From the NCBI GenBank assembly GCA_902492895.1, contig CABUNG010000026.1, forward strand, positions 1 to 40,269: a DNA stretch of 40,269 nt, in the 5' to 3' direction. The translations under genes and the position numbers were made by a program. This DNA is from an uncultured Oscillospiraceae bacterium (GTDB taxonomy: Bacteria > Bacillota > Clostridia > Oscillospirales > Acutalibacteraceae). The notes beneath the pieces are model-generated. The model was given only the letters and a program-made list of their open reading frames with translations. It was not told the DNA's origin and searched no databases. This document shows positions 16,224 through 25,899 of the stretch, piece by piece; within the stretch, counting starts at the first letter, position 1, and every line of letters starts with the position of its first letter.

Positions 16224-16262
16224 TCTTCAGATTCAGTCCGGTTTCAGAAAGGAATGATCGAC

Positions 16263-16886
16263 ATGTCTAAAAAACGGGATTACGATTATTTTGAGATGTT
16301 TGTCAAAGGGGTGGCCTATTCCTGCAAGGCCGCGCACATGCTTGAGGATACCCTCGGCCACTTCGATCCGGATTCCCTGCAGGAGAAGCTCAAGGATCTG
16401 CACGCGGTGGAACACGCGGCCGACATTCTCAAGCACGACATGATGAAAGAATTGGCCAGAGCTTTCATCACTCCCATCGAGAGGGAGGATATCATTCTGC
16501 TCAGCCAGGAAATCGATAACGTAACCGACACGATTGAGGACGTTCTCATGCGGACGTATATGTACAACGTCCTGTCCATCCGGGATGAGGCGGCGGAATT
16601 CACTGCGATCATCGTGCAGTGCTGCGACGCTCTGGAGGATGCGGTGAAGGAATTTCATAATTTCCGTAAATCCAGCTCGATCAACGAAAACATCGTCGAG
16701 GTCAACCGCCTGGAGGAGACCGGCGACGCCCTGTATACCCGCGCCGTCCGGCGGCTGTATACCACCTGCCGCGAGCCTGTTGAACTGACGATTTGGAGCG
16801 ATCTGTTCGACAGGATGGAGAAGTGCTGCGACGCCTGCGAACACGTGGCCAATGTCATGGAAAGCGTCATTATGAAAAACAGCTGA
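16263..16886 (+). CDS. DUF47/PhoU-like Pit accessory protein
   Basis: A 207-residue all-helical protein of the DUF47 (Pit accessory, PhoU-like) family. It starts MSKKRDYDYFEMF and contains EHAADILKHDMMKELARAF and the acidic-aromatic stretch IEREDIILLSQEIDNVTD near residue 85. DUF47 proteins probably bind metal ions and modulate the Pit transporter. The ATG at 16263 is 9 bases after AAAGGA. An ATG three codons earlier sits directly on that ribosome-binding site and is unlikely. It is second in the operon after the Pit gene, with a terminator after it. Confidence 0.88.
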   Translation: MSKKRDYDYFEMFVKGVAYSCKAAHMLEDTLGHFDPDSLQEKLKDLHAVEHAADILKHDMMKELARAFITPIEREDIILLSQEIDNVTDTIEDVLMRTYMYNVLSIRDEAAEFTAIIVQCCDALEDAVKEFHNFRKSSSINENIVEVNRLEETGDALYTRAVRRLYTTCREPVELTIWSDLFDRMEKCCDACEHVANVMESVIMKNS

Positions 16887-16907
16887 TCATCCATGAAATA
16901 CGCCGAA

Positions 16908-16950
16908 CGGGGGACCGGTCAAACTTGACCGGTCCCCCGCTTTACTTTTA
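16908..16950. terminator. Bidirectional terminator after the Pit operon
   Basis: A perfect 14-bp GC stem (CGGGGGACCGGTCA 16908-16921 with 16926-16939), loop AACT, followed by CTTTACTTTTATATTC on the plus strand. It also serves the convergent epimerase-like gene. Confidence 0.8.
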
Positions 16951-16953
16951 TAT

Positions 16954-17988
16954 TCAGCCAAGTTCCGAAGACAGCCGGCCGGGATGGCGAATCCGGCCCT
17001 GTGAAATGAGAAACGCGGCCGTATCTCGCAGCGTTTCCTGCATGTCCCTTGTGGTGTACCCAAGCTCCCGGTCCGCTTTTTCGTGGCTGAAAATGCCGTT
17101 GCCCGTCAGGGTATAGAGGGAATAGCGCGTATACAGCGGTGGCTGCTTGAGCAATTTGTAATAGGTCTCTGCGAGAGGCGCTGTGCCCTTGGCGAACCAG
17201 AGCGGCAAAACCGTCTTGATCTTTTTCCGGCCCGTGACCTCATGCAGGGTATTCAGCAGCTCCAGGACGCTGTAGAAACGATTGGACAGGATATAGCATT
17301 CCCCTGTCCGCCCTTTGTCCACAGCGGCCAGGATCCCCGCGGCCACATCCCGCACATCCACAAAATCGTATCCGCCCTTGACACAGGCGGTCAGCCGGCC
17401 GTTGAGATAATCCGAGACGAGCTGAGTGAGATGCCCGTGTCCGTAATCGCCCGGACCCAGGATGCCGGAGGGATGCACCACCACGGCGTCCAGCCCCTTC
17501 GCCGCCGCATTCAGAACGATCTGCGTGGCTTTCGCCTTCGTCTGGGCATAAAGTCCTTCCACTTTACGATAATCAAATCGGGATACTTCGGTGACCGTCT
17601 CCCCTTTTGCTTTTTCCGGGATAGCGTGAACCGAACTGACGTGAACCAGCCGCTTAACACCGGTCTTCCGGCACATATCCACGATGTTTTTGGTGCCGAC
17701 AACGTTGACGTCAAACACCTTTTGATCGAATTTCGAAGCGATGGATACGATTCCAGCCGTATGGATCACCACCACTTCGCAGGGGTCTTCCACGCGGAAA
17801 AACGCTTCCAGCGACGCGGGATCGCAGACATCGCCCTGGTAAATCTCGAGACCCCGCCGGACCGGAGCCGGAATGCTGTCGGAGGGCAGGGCCAGACCCC
17901 GCACCTCTTCGCCACGGTCGAGAAGCTGATTGCAAATCGTATGTCCCAAATGTCCGTAAGCCCCCGTCACCAGATACAGGCGTTTCAT
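16954..17988 (-). CDS. NAD(P)-dependent epimerase/dehydratase family protein (extended SDR)
   Basis: A 344-residue Rossmann-fold protein of the extended short-chain dehydrogenase type. It has the N-terminal nucleotide loop TGAYGHLG (residues 8-15), an HTAGIVS strand, HVSSVHA and the catalytic Tyr/Lys pair in YAQTK near residue 146. The overall look is of the dihydroflavonol-reductase-like/UDP-sugar epimerase branch. The substrate cannot be assigned. It is monocistronic, diverges from addB, and ends at a shared bidirectional terminator. A sporulation-type CATACTATA element lies upstream. Confidence 0.8.
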   Translation of the reverse strand: MKRLYLVTGAYGHLGHTICNQLLDRGEEVRGLALPSDSIPAPVRRGLEIYQGDVCDPASLEAFFRVEDPCEVVVIHTAGIVSIASKFDQKVFDVNVVGTKNIVDMCRKTGVKRLVHVSSVHAIPEKAKGETVTEVSRFDYRKVEGLYAQTKAKATQIVLNAAAKGLDAVVVHPSGILGPGDYGHGHLTQLVSDYLNGRLTACVKGGYDFVDVRDVAAGILAAVDKGRTGECYILSNRFYSVLELLNTLHEVTGRKKIKTVLPLWFAKGTAPLAETYYKLLKQPPLYTRYSLYTLTGNGIFSHEKADRELGYTTRDMQETLRDTAAFLISQGRIRHPGRLSSELG

Positions 17989-18032
17989 GTCCCACCCAGT
18001 CCTTTCTTATCAAATGCATCTTGTGATGTCTA

Positions 18033-18061
18033 TAGTATGCCATAAGCTTTTGAACAATCCA
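18033..18061 (-). promoter_or_regulatory. CATACTATA-type (sporulation-like) promoter element
   Basis: The minus strand reads CATACTA at 18039-18033, preceded at 16 bases by TGGATT, loosely like a sigma-G -35. The same 10 bases GCATACTATA occur upstream of the coat-protein pair and of the 66-residue gene. A sigma-A reading (TTGTTC, 17 bases, TATAGA at 18029-18034) is an alternative. Confidence 0.35.
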
Positions 18062-18125
18062 TGACAGGACTATGGCAATTCTGCAAATTTCTCGGCGGTA
18101 AAGTGGCTTTTTCCATGACGCGCCG

Positions 18126-18154
18126 TTTTCTTTTGAAGAAAAATAGTGTATACT
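18126..18154 (+). promoter_or_regulatory. Candidate promoter for addB-nudix-addA
   Basis: TATACT (18149-18154) lies about 50 bases before addB. The -35 at 17 bases is poor (TTTTCT). A clean AAAGGAGGAGGCG ribosome-binding site follows before the ATG at 18206. The -10 is convincing, the -35 is not. Confidence 0.4.
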
Positions 18155-18205
18155 GTCGAATAGGCTTGTACTTCTGCCGCAGAGAACAAAGGAGGAGGCG
18201 CTGAT

Positions 18206-21200
18206 ATGCTCGAGCTGCTGCTTGGCCGGTCGGGAACCGGAAAAACTCATACGGTTTTTGACGAGCTGATCCGTTTGGCCGAACAGGACGAGGGCCTCCC
18301 CCTTTATCTTCTCGTTCCCGAACAGTTTTCTTTTGAAAGTGAAAAAAATCTGCTGCGCCGCCTGGGTCCGCAGCGGGCTTCGCGCGTACAGGTTCTCAGC
18401 TTTACACGGCTGGCCCAAACCGTTTTTCGAGAATTGGGCGGCGTGGCCGGCAAACGGATGGACGACGCGGCCAGAGCTTTACTGATGAGTCAGGCGGTGC
18501 ACGGCGTTTCCGATCAGCTGACCCTGTACCGGCGGCAGGTCGCCGATCCGGATTATATGGAAGCGGTCGTCTCCTTTGTCTCGGAATGCAAACAGTGCGC
18601 GATCTCTCCCCTTCTGCTGACGGAAACAGCCGCCGCGCTGGAAGAGGGATCGCTCAAACAAAAAACGCAGGAACTCGCTCTGATTTACGGGGCGTATGAA
18701 GCTCTCGTCGCGCAGACGGAACAAATCGATCCGCTCGACGATCTCGGCACCCTCTCCCGCATCCTGCCCGAAAGCCGCCTTTTTGACGGATCCAAGATCT
18801 ATGTGGATGGCTTCAAAGGCTTTACTGCGCAGGAAATGCAGATTCTGGCCGTTCTTCTCCGCCAGGCTGAAACGATGGTCGTTGCCCTCTGCACCGATAC
18901 CATCGCCGACGACGAGGCGGGTACCGGCCGCTTCACTCCCGCGATCCGCACCGCGGCCCATCTGCGGGATCTGGCGCGGGAACACCACATCCCGGTGGCC
19001 AAAGTGCGTCTGCTGACGGACAACCGGCGTTCCGCCGATCCGGCGCTGCGCGCGTTGGAGGAAAACGCTTTTTTGCCCGTTCCCGCAACCTATGAGGGAG
19101 AGACGGCGGCGGTCACGGTCGTTCCCTGCTCCGATCCCGCAGCCGAATGCCGCTTCGCGGCCCGTACCGTCCGCCGCCTGCTGCGGGAAAACGGCGGACG
19201 CTGCCGGGATTTCACGGTGGTCGTCCGCAGCTTGGACGGCTATCAAACCCTGTTGGAGTCCGCTTTTGAGCAGGAAGAACTCCCCTGCACCATCGACCGC
19301 CGGGATTCCATTCTGACCGATCCGCTCATCGTTCTGCTTGGATCGGCCCTGCGCTGCGTGACCGACGGATGGGCCAGCGACGATGTGTTCCGCCTGCTCA
19401 AAACCGGATTATCGGGATTTTCCCCCCGTTCCGTTTCCCTGCTGGAGAATTACGTTGTCCAGTGGCACATCCGGGGCTCCCAGTGGAAGCAGGAATGGCC
19501 ATGGAATCCGGAGGGACTTTCCCGGGAAATGTCCCCGGAATCGGAAAAAGAGCTCACCCACCTCAACCGCCTGCGGCGGCGTCTCGTCCGGCCGCTGGAA
19601 AAGCTGCAGCGCGCCCTCTCTGGCTCTCTGAACGGCCGGGACTTTGCCGCCGCGCTTTACCGCTATCTGGAGGACGCACATGTCGCTGGAATGGTGCGCT
19701 TCCAAGCCGCCAGACTGGACGCGGCCGGGGAACACGCGCTCGCCGACAGGCAGAGCCGTCTGTGGGATGTCGCGATGGATCTGCTCGATAAGTTTGCCTT
19801 GACTCTCGGCAGCATCACTCTCCCGTCTTCCCGTTTTGCGGAACTCTTCCGTATGGTGGCCGGCATCACCGATCTCGGCAGCATCCCGCAGTCTCTGGAC
19901 GCCGTGCAAATCGGAGCCGCCGACCGTATCCGCTTCTCCTCCCCCCGGACCGTCCTGATCCTGGGGGCAAACGAAGGGGTGTTCCCGGCCTATCCGTCTG
20001 CCGCCGGCATGCTCAGCGATACGGAACGGCGCCGCCTGATCGAGGCCGGCCTCCCCATGACCAATTCATCCGACTGGCAGTCGGCGGAAGAGCGCTTTTT
20101 TGCCTATGCAGCGCTCTCCGCGCCTTCTCAGCGGCTGATCGTCACATACGCCTCATCTGTAAAGGGAGAGGCCTTGACTCCTTCGGTATTGGTGAATACG
20201 GTCCGTCAAATCCTGCCCGGCTGCACAATCTCTCCCCAGGAAGATGCGGAAGGCTGGGACGTGGAATCCTCGGCTGATGCCTTTGATCGTCTGGCGGCAA
20301 AGTGGCAGGAAAACACGAAGTCCAGCGCGGCCTTCCGGCAGGTGTTCGCGTCCCTGCCCGCTTACAGACAGAGGCTGGAGGCCATGGAGCGCGCCGCGTC
20401 CGGCCGGCCCCAGGCGTTCGAAAACCCGGCCGAGGCCCGGACCTTTTTCGGCGGCCATATGCGGCTGTCCCCCAGCCAAGTGGAAACCTATCACCGCTGC
20501 CGGTTCGCCTATTTCTGCCAGTACGGCCTGCGGGCCAAACGGCGGCGTCCGGCCGACCTCAACGCCGCCGAAGCGGGTACGCTGGCCCACTATGTAATGG
20601 AGCAGCTGCTCCCCGCCTATAAAGAAGAGGGCTTTTCCGGAATCACGCGGGACCGGATCGCCGCCGATACGGCCGTGGTCGTTGAAGGGTATGTGGAGAC
20701 CTACATGGGTGGACGGGACAACAAATCGAACCGCCTCAATCATCTGCTGACACAGCTGACCCGTACCTGTGCCAATCTGATGTGGAGAGTCGTCCGGGAA
20801 CTGGCCCAAAGCCGTTTTGTTCCCGTGGATTATGAACTGCCCATCGGGGAGACCGACGAGCAGGGAAACGGCGTTCCGTCGCTGACGCTGACTTTGACAG
20901 ACGGAACGCGGGTCCAGGTCCGGGGAACCGTGGACCGGGTGGATCTCTACCGGACCGAAAAGGCCGATTACATCCGCGTCGTCGACTATAAAACCGGGCA
21001 GCGCGAATTCCGTCTGTCCGAAGTGCTCGAAGGCATCAATCTGCAGATGCTCATCTATCTGCTCTCCCTGTGGCAGAACGGAGGCGAACGGTACGGTTCT
21101 GTCGTACCGGCCGGGGTGCTCTATCTGCCCGCCAAGCTGCCTGTCGTCCGCCTGTCCCGCGACGCCGACGCCGCGGCGCTCGAGCGGGAACAGCTCCTGA

Positions 21201-21592
21201 CCATGAAAATGAACGGCTTGATCCTCGACGACCCGGAGATTATCGAAGCCATGGAAGCCGACGCCGCCGGTTTGTTCATTCCCGCCCGCCTGGACAAGAA
21301 GACAGGACGGTTGGCCAAAGGGGCGAGCGTCGCCTCCCTGCAGCAGTTCGGCCTGCTCAAACAGCGGATTCAGCGCCTTCTCACGTCCATGGCCGAGACC
21401 CTGTGCCGCGGGGATATCGCCGCCCTGCCGGCCGGCGGTTCGGTGGACGGCTGCGAATACTGTGACTACCGCGCCGTCTGCGGACACGAAGCGGACGATC
21501 CCGTTCGTCTCATCGTACGGCAGGATACCGCGCAGGCGTTGCGGGAACTGGAACAGGACGAAACCGGAACGGAGGAAAACGACGATGAGTGA
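18206..21592 (+). CDS. addB: ATP-dependent helicase/deoxyribonuclease subunit B, AddB
   Basis: A 1128-residue AddB. With AddA it unwinds and resects double-strand breaks to load RecA in RecF/RecA-type repair. The N-terminal Walker A GRSGTGKT (residues 7-14) is intact. The C-terminal RecB-family nuclease is present with VDYKTG (about 927). The four iron-sulfur-cluster cysteines of the family are visible: one in YHRCRFAYFC (about 765) and three in GCEYCDYRAVC (about 1083-1091). Its stop overlaps the Nudix gene start by 8 bases, and addA follows after that. Length is as expected. Confidence 0.94.
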   Translation: MLELLLGRSGTGKTHTVFDELIRLAEQDEGLPLYLLVPEQFSFESEKNLLRRLGPQRASRVQVLSFTRLAQTVFRELGGVAGKRMDDAARALLMSQAVHGVSDQLTLYRRQVADPDYMEAVVSFVSECKQCAISPLLLTETAAALEEGSLKQKTQELALIYGAYEALVAQTEQIDPLDDLGTLSRILPESRLFDGSKIYVDGFKGFTAQEMQILAVLLRQAETMVVALCTDTIADDEAGTGRFTPAIRTAAHLRDLAREHHIPVAKVRLLTDNRRSADPALRALEENAFLPVPATYEGETAAVTVVPCSDPAAECRFAARTVRRLLRENGGRCRDFTVVVRSLDGYQTLLESAFEQEELPCTIDRRDSILTDPLIVLLGSALRCVTDGWASDDVFRLLKTGLSGFSPRSVSLLENYVVQWHIRGSQWKQEWPWNPEGLSREMSPESEKELTHLNRLRRRLVRPLEKLQRALSGSLNGRDFAAALYRYLEDAHVAGMVRFQAARLDAAGEHALADRQSRLWDVAMDLLDKFALTLGSITLPSSRFAELFRMVAGITDLGSIPQSLDAVQIGAADRIRFSSPRTVLILGANEGVFPAYPSAAGMLSDTERRRLIEAGLPMTNSSDWQSAEERFFAYAALSAPSQRLIVTYASSVKGEALTPSVLVNTVRQILPGCTISPQEDAEGWDVESSADAFDRLAAKWQENTKSSAAFRQVFASLPAYRQRLEAMERAASGRPQAFENPAEARTFFGGHMRLSPSQVETYHRCRFAYFCQYGLRAKRRRPADLNAAEAGTLAHYVMEQLLPAYKEEGFSGITRDRIAADTAVVVEGYVETYMGGRDNKSNRLNHLLTQLTRTCANLMWRVVRELAQSRFVPVDYELPIGETDEQGNGVPSLTLTLTDGTRVQVRGTVDRVDLYRTEKADYIRVVDYKTGQREFRLSEVLEGINLQMLIYLLSLWQNGGERYGSVVPAGVLYLPAKLPVVRLSRDADAAALEREQLLTMKMNGLILDDPEIIEAMEADAAGLFIPARLDKKTGRLAKGASVASLQQFGLLKQRIQRLLTSMAETLCRGDIAALPAGGSVDGCEYCDYRAVCGHEADDPVRLIVRQDTAQALRELEQDETGTEENDDE

Positions 21593-22046
21593 CGTACGTC
21601 TGTATAACATGTGCCTCATTAAAGACCGCCGGACCAACCGGGTTGTCGCGCTGGACAAAATCCATTCACCCTTCGCCGGCATCACCCTGCCGGGCGGCCG
21701 CATCGAAGAGGGGGAGGGCGTGATCGCCTCCGTCGTCCGGGAGGTCCGGGAAGAAACCGGGTTGTTTGTGTCGGACGTGCGGCAGTCCGGGATTGTCGAT
21801 TGGATCAATCCGCAAACCGGAGCCCGATGGCTGCTGTTTCTCACCCGTACCGCCGTCTACAGCGGTGAATTGATTGGCGAAACGCACGAAGGCCGGGTCT
21901 TTTGGACCGATATAGACACCTTTCCCACTCTGCCGCTTTCGCCCAATATGGATACTTTTTGGCGGATGTATCGGAATCCGGAACCGGCAGAAGCCCTCGG
22001 TCTGTGGCAGGATGAGGGATTGTCCCGGGATTTTCGCTTTTTCTAA
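21585..22046 (+). CDS. NUDIX hydrolase inserted between addB and addA
   Basis: A 153-residue single-domain Nudix protein. The Nudix box is complete: GGRIEEGEGVIASVV followed by REVREETGL (pattern G-x5-E-x7-R-E-x-x-E-E-x-G). Relatives near this size sanitise oxidised nucleotides (8-oxo-dGTP) or hydrolyse other nucleoside diphosphate derivatives; the substrate is not readable from sequence. The ATG at 21585 overlaps the addB stop by 8 bases, with GGAGG just upstream inside addB, so it is translationally coupled. The addA ribosome-binding site AAAGGAGG follows its stop. The frame can be extended upstream to 21462, but that would lie inside addB. Confidence 0.88.
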   Translation: MSDVRLYNMCLIKDRRTNRVVALDKIHSPFAGITLPGGRIEEGEGVIASVVREVREETGLFVSDVRQSGIVDWINPQTGARWLLFLTRTAVYSGELIGETHEGRVFWTDIDTFPTLPLSPNMDTFWRMYRNPEPAEALGLWQDEGLSRDFRFF

Positions 22047-22058
22047 AGGAGGGGCGTC

Positions 22059-25000
22059 ATGGGAGCCAGACAGTGGACCAATGAACAAAAACAGTGCATA
22101 GAAGCCGACGGCGGAACGCTGCTGGTCTCGGCCGCGGCCGGATCGGGCAAGACAGCTGTTTTGGTACAGCGCATCCTTCAAAAAATCATCCGGGAAGACC
22201 ACCCGACGAGCATCGACCGCCTGCTGGTCGTTACCTTCACCAAGGCGGCTGCGGCGGAAATGAAGCAGCGCATCGCCGCGGAGCTTACCCGCCTGATCAG
22301 CGAACATCCGGAGGACCGCCGCCTTCAGCAGCAGCAAATGCTTCTCCCCTGTGCGTCGATCAGCACGGTGGACAGCTTCTGCGCGAATTTGGTCCGGGAG
22401 CACTTTCATCTGCTGGACATCTCTCCCCAATTCCGGGTGGCGGAGGACGCGGAAACCCGCCTGCTCAGAGAAGAAGCTGTGGGAGAGATCATCGAAGAAG
22501 CCTATGCGGAGGCGGAGCCGGGCTTCCTGGAACTGGCGGAGATGCTGGGCAACGGCAAAAGTGACCGTCGGCTGTCGGAGGACGTGGAAAAAATCTTCGA
22601 CTTCATCCAATCCCATCCTGACCCGGACGGATGGCTCGATGAGAAGGAACAGGCCTATGACGCGGCCGGTTCCATGCCGTCAACCGTTTGGGGACAGGTG
22701 GTGACGGCGCATATCGCCGGGGTTCTCCGCCATGCGCAGCATCTGATCGATACCGCCCTTCTTTTAACGGAGGGGGACGCCGCTTTGACCGATAAATACC
22801 GCCCCGTCCTCATGGAGGACCGGCAGGCCATCGCCGCGGCATCCGCATGGATGACCTCACCCGCCTGCGCTTGGGACCGGATTCCGGATATTCTGGCGCC
22901 GATCACGGCTTCCCCCTTAAAACCGGTGCGGACCTGCGCGGATGAGGCCGCCAAAGAACGCATTAAAGCCCTGCGCGGAGAGGCCAAAGACAGTGTGCGC
23001 GCACTACCCGCGCTGCTGTGCGGCAGCGAAACGCAGTGTGCTGAGGATCTGCGGGTGCTCCGGCGCCTTGTGTCCGCTCTTTTTTTGCTCGTACGGCGGT
23101 TCGCCGCCCGGTATGAAGAAAAGAAAAAAAGCCGTCGTATGCTCGATTTCAGCGATCTGGAACACGGCGCGCTCCGTCTTCTCACCGTGCGGGACGAGGA
23201 TGGGTCTCTCCGGCCCTCTCCTTTGGCCCGGGAACTGTCGGACCGGTTCGACGAAATCCTCGTGGACGAATATCAGGATACCAACGCCGCTCAGGACGCC
23301 CTTTTTTCCGCCCTGTCCCGCGACGGCGGCAATCTCTTTTTTGTCGGCGACGTCAAGCAGAGCATATATGGCTTCCGTCAGGCTATGCCGGATCTGTTTC
23401 TGCAAAAGCGGGGCAGCTGGCCGGATTTCGACGGGACGGCCTACCCCGCCACCATCACTCTGGGGCACAATTTCCGCAGCCGCGCCGAAGTGACGGACAG
23501 CGTCAATTTTTTCTTCCGTCAGCTCATGTCGAAAGAGGCGTCCGGCATCGCCTACGGCGACCGGGAATCGCTGGTTCCCCGCGCGGCTTACCCGAGTGGG
23601 ACGGGATACGAAACCGAACTCTACGTCCTTGATGCCGACACCCGGGAGGATCCGCTGGAAGAGCGGGACGCGGGTGAAGCCCGCTTCATCGCCGGACGGA
23701 TACAGGAGCTGGTCGGAACCCTGCCGATTACGGAAAACGGCGTGACCCGTCCGGCGGAATACGGCGATTTCTGTATCCTGCTCCGCAGCAAAAAGGGCCG
23801 CGCCGACATCTACGCCGCGCAGCTGAAGCAGGCGGATATCCCGGTCATGACGGCGGGAGACTACGGCTTTTTTTCCACACCGGAGATCGCCCTCGCCCTA
23901 TCCCTGCTCCGGGTCATCGACAACCCCCTTCTGGATATTCCGCTCTTGGCCGTCATGCTCTCTCCACTTTATGGCTTTACCCCTGACGATTTGGCCGCTG
24001 TCCGGCTTCTGGACCGCCAGAGCTGCCTCTTTTCCGCTGTCGGGCGCATGGCCAGACAGCATCCGGCGTCCGATTCCGACAGCCTGCCCGAACGCTGCCG
24101 CACCTTTTTGGATGGCATGCAGGTTTACCGCACATTGGCCGCGACCATGCCGGCCGATCGTCTGCTCACCCGTCTGTATGAGGATACCGGGCTTCCCGCC
24201 GTTATGCGGGTGCGTCGAAACGGCCGTCAAAAATTGGCGAATCTCCAGCTCCTGCAGGAGCACGCCCGGCGATTCGAGCAGAACGGCTTTCGGGGATTAT
24301 CGGCCTTTATCCGGTATCTTGACCGCATGGAAGAGCAGCGTCTCGACCTGGCTCCCGCCGCACAGCCGGATCAGGCGGGCGCCGTGCAGATCCTGAGCAT
24401 CCATCACAGCAAAGGCCTCGAATATCCGGTCGTTTTTCTCGCCGGACTGGGAAACGCATTCAATCCGGCCTCCACGCGGGACGATCTGCTGCTCCATCCG
24501 CGTCTGGGCGTCGGACTCATGCGGCGGGATCCCGCGACGTATAATCGCTACGACACCCTGCCAAGACAGGCGGTATCGCTTTCCATCCGTCAAAGCGAAC
24601 GGGCGGAGGAATTGCGGGTGCTTTATGTCGCTATGACCCGGGCCAAGGAAAAACTGATTCTCACCGCATCCGTAAAGAAACCCGAAAGCCGTCTGACATC
24701 GCTCGCCTCCTCTATCGGGGACGACGAGACGCTGCCCGCTTTCTCCGTTTTAAACGCCGGCAGCCTCGGCGACTGGGTACTGTCTGCAGCTCTGCGTCAT
24801 CCCTCCGCCTCTGTTCTGCGGAAACTGGCCGGACTGGACGACCTCCCCCCCCTGCCGGCGGATACCTCCTGGCGTGTCGATGTCGTCCCCGTCCCCGCCC
24901 GCATGCCGGCATCCGTTTCGGAGGACGAGGCTGCTGAGGCCGATTCCCGCCTCGTTTCTCATATCCGCGAGCGCATCGCTTACCGATATCCGTATGCGGC

Positions 25001-25652
25001 GCTGTCGTCTCTCCCCGTCAAATTGGCCGCTTCGGATATGACGCACGAAACCCTCCGCCGGGATACCACCGGCAGCCGCCCGGCCTTTCTCGGCAAAGCC
25101 GGGCTGACGCCGGCCGAGCGTGGAACGGCCCTGCATACCTTTATGCAATATGCGCGCTATGAAGCGGCTGCGGAGGATCCCGAGAAAGAAGCCTCCCGTC
25201 TGGTCGGCCGCGGATTCCTGACGCGCCAGCAGGGGCAAAGTCTGGATTTTATCAAGATCCGCCGTTTTTTCTCCGGTCCGCTTTATGCCCGGATGCAGCG
25301 TTCCCCGCGCTGTATGCGGGAAGTTCCCTTCACCATGGAATGGCCGGCTGCCCGGTTTTCGCCCGCCTGCGCTGTTCCGGACGAGTCTGGCCCCGATGTC
25401 GTCACCATCCAGGGGATCGCGGACTGTATCTTTGAGGAAAATGGGGCGCTCGTCATCGTCGACTATAAAACCGACCGGGTCAAAACCGACCGTGAGCTGA
25501 CGGAGAGGTATGCCGCTCAGCTCCATCTGTATGCCGAGGCCTTTGCTTGTATCCTGGAGCTGCCGGTCGCCGACTGCCTTCTGTATTCCTTTCAGCTTGG
25601 ACGAAGCATAGCGGTTGGCCCTCCGTCCGATGCTTCATTCGATATTCTATGA
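22059..25652 (+). CDS. addA: ATP-dependent helicase/nuclease subunit A, AddA
   Basis: A 1197-residue UvrD-like SF1 helicase with a C-terminal nuclease. Walker A AAAGSGKT is at residues 25-32, the DExx-type VDEYQDT near 405, and VGDVKQSIYGFRQA just after. Helicase motifs V-VI appear as VQILSIHHSKGLEYPVVFL and VLYVAMTRAKE. The RecB-type nuclease has GIADCIF plus VDYKTD near residue 1134. It forms the AddAB complex with AddB for double-strand-break resection. The start has AAAGGAGG 8 bases upstream, and the gene is separated from the Nudix stop by 12 bases. No obvious terminator hairpin follows within 150 bases. Confidence 0.94.
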   Translation: MGARQWTNEQKQCIEADGGTLLVSAAAGSGKTAVLVQRILQKIIREDHPTSIDRLLVVTFTKAAAAEMKQRIAAELTRLISEHPEDRRLQQQQMLLPCASISTVDSFCANLVREHFHLLDISPQFRVAEDAETRLLREEAVGEIIEEAYAEAEPGFLELAEMLGNGKSDRRLSEDVEKIFDFIQSHPDPDGWLDEKEQAYDAAGSMPSTVWGQVVTAHIAGVLRHAQHLIDTALLLTEGDAALTDKYRPVLMEDRQAIAAASAWMTSPACAWDRIPDILAPITASPLKPVRTCADEAAKERIKALRGEAKDSVRALPALLCGSETQCAEDLRVLRRLVSALFLLVRRFAARYEEKKKSRRMLDFSDLEHGALRLLTVRDEDGSLRPSPLARELSDRFDEILVDEYQDTNAAQDALFSALSRDGGNLFFVGDVKQSIYGFRQAMPDLFLQKRGSWPDFDGTAYPATITLGHNFRSRAEVTDSVNFFFRQLMSKEASGIAYGDRESLVPRAAYPSGTGYETELYVLDADTREDPLEERDAGEARFIAGRIQELVGTLPITENGVTRPAEYGDFCILLRSKKGRADIYAAQLKQADIPVMTAGDYGFFSTPEIALALSLLRVIDNPLLDIPLLAVMLSPLYGFTPDDLAAVRLLDRQSCLFSAVGRMARQHPASDSDSLPERCRTFLDGMQVYRTLAATMPADRLLTRLYEDTGLPAVMRVRRNGRQKLANLQLLQEHARRFEQNGFRGLSAFIRYLDRMEEQRLDLAPAAQPDQAGAVQILSIHHSKGLEYPVVFLAGLGNAFNPASTRDDLLLHPRLGVGLMRRDPATYNRYDTLPRQAVSLSIRQSERAEELRVLYVAMTRAKEKLILTASVKKPESRLTSLASSIGDDETLPAFSVLNAGSLGDWVLSAALRHPSASVLRKLAGLDDLPPLPADTSWRVDVVPVPARMPASVSEDEAAEADSRLVSHIRERIAYRYPYAALSSLPVKLAASDMTHETLRRDTTGSRPAFLGKAGLTPAERGTALHTFMQYARYEAAAEDPEKEASRLVGRGFLTRQQGQSLDFIKIRRFFSGPLYARMQRSPRCMREVPFTMEWPAARFSPACAVPDESGPDVVTIQGIADCIFEENGALVIVDYKTDRVKTDRELTERYAAQLHLYAEAFACILELPVADCLLYSFQLGRSIAVGPPSDASFDIL

Positions 25653-25850
25653 TATATAACGGGCACTCGAATCACGCCTTTCCGTATTTTTTCTGCTACG
25701 CAGATAAACGAAATGATATTGTGAACAAAGCGCACTTTTCTGTGGCTTGATATACAATTTATGTGGTTATTCTGTATGAAATCCAACGTTTTCCGGATCA
25801 TGATGATGGGATAAAGCGTGACAAATCCCCTCTTTTTTTGACAAGGTATC

Positions 25851-25879
25851 TTGAAACTTTTTTCCCGCCAATTTATACT
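25851..25879 (+). promoter_or_regulatory. Sigma-A promoter of the AraC-family gene
   Basis: TTGAAA (25851-25856) and TATACT (25874-25879) are exactly 17 bases apart. The transcript would start only about 14 bases before the TTG start codon. A further TTGACA at 25838-25843 has no partner -10. Confidence 0.65.
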
Positions 25880-25889
25880 GATTGGCGGG
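25864..25889 (+). promoter_or_regulatory. Perfect inverted repeat over the AraC-gene -10: probable operator
   Basis: CCCGCCAAT (25864-25872) and ATTGGCGGG (25881-25889) are exact reverse complements with an 8-base spacer carrying most of the -10. It spans the predicted transcript start and reaches the ribosome-binding site. Because the left arm is outside the RNA, it fits a DNA operator better than an RNA hairpin. The binding protein could be this gene's own product or another repressor. Confidence 0.5.
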
Positions 25890-25899
25890 GGTGATCCCG

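Noticed and set aside
20153..21844. Minus-strand open frame of 563 codons opposite addB and the Nudix gene
   Set aside because: It runs across two genes with intact motifs on the other strand, so it is a shadow.
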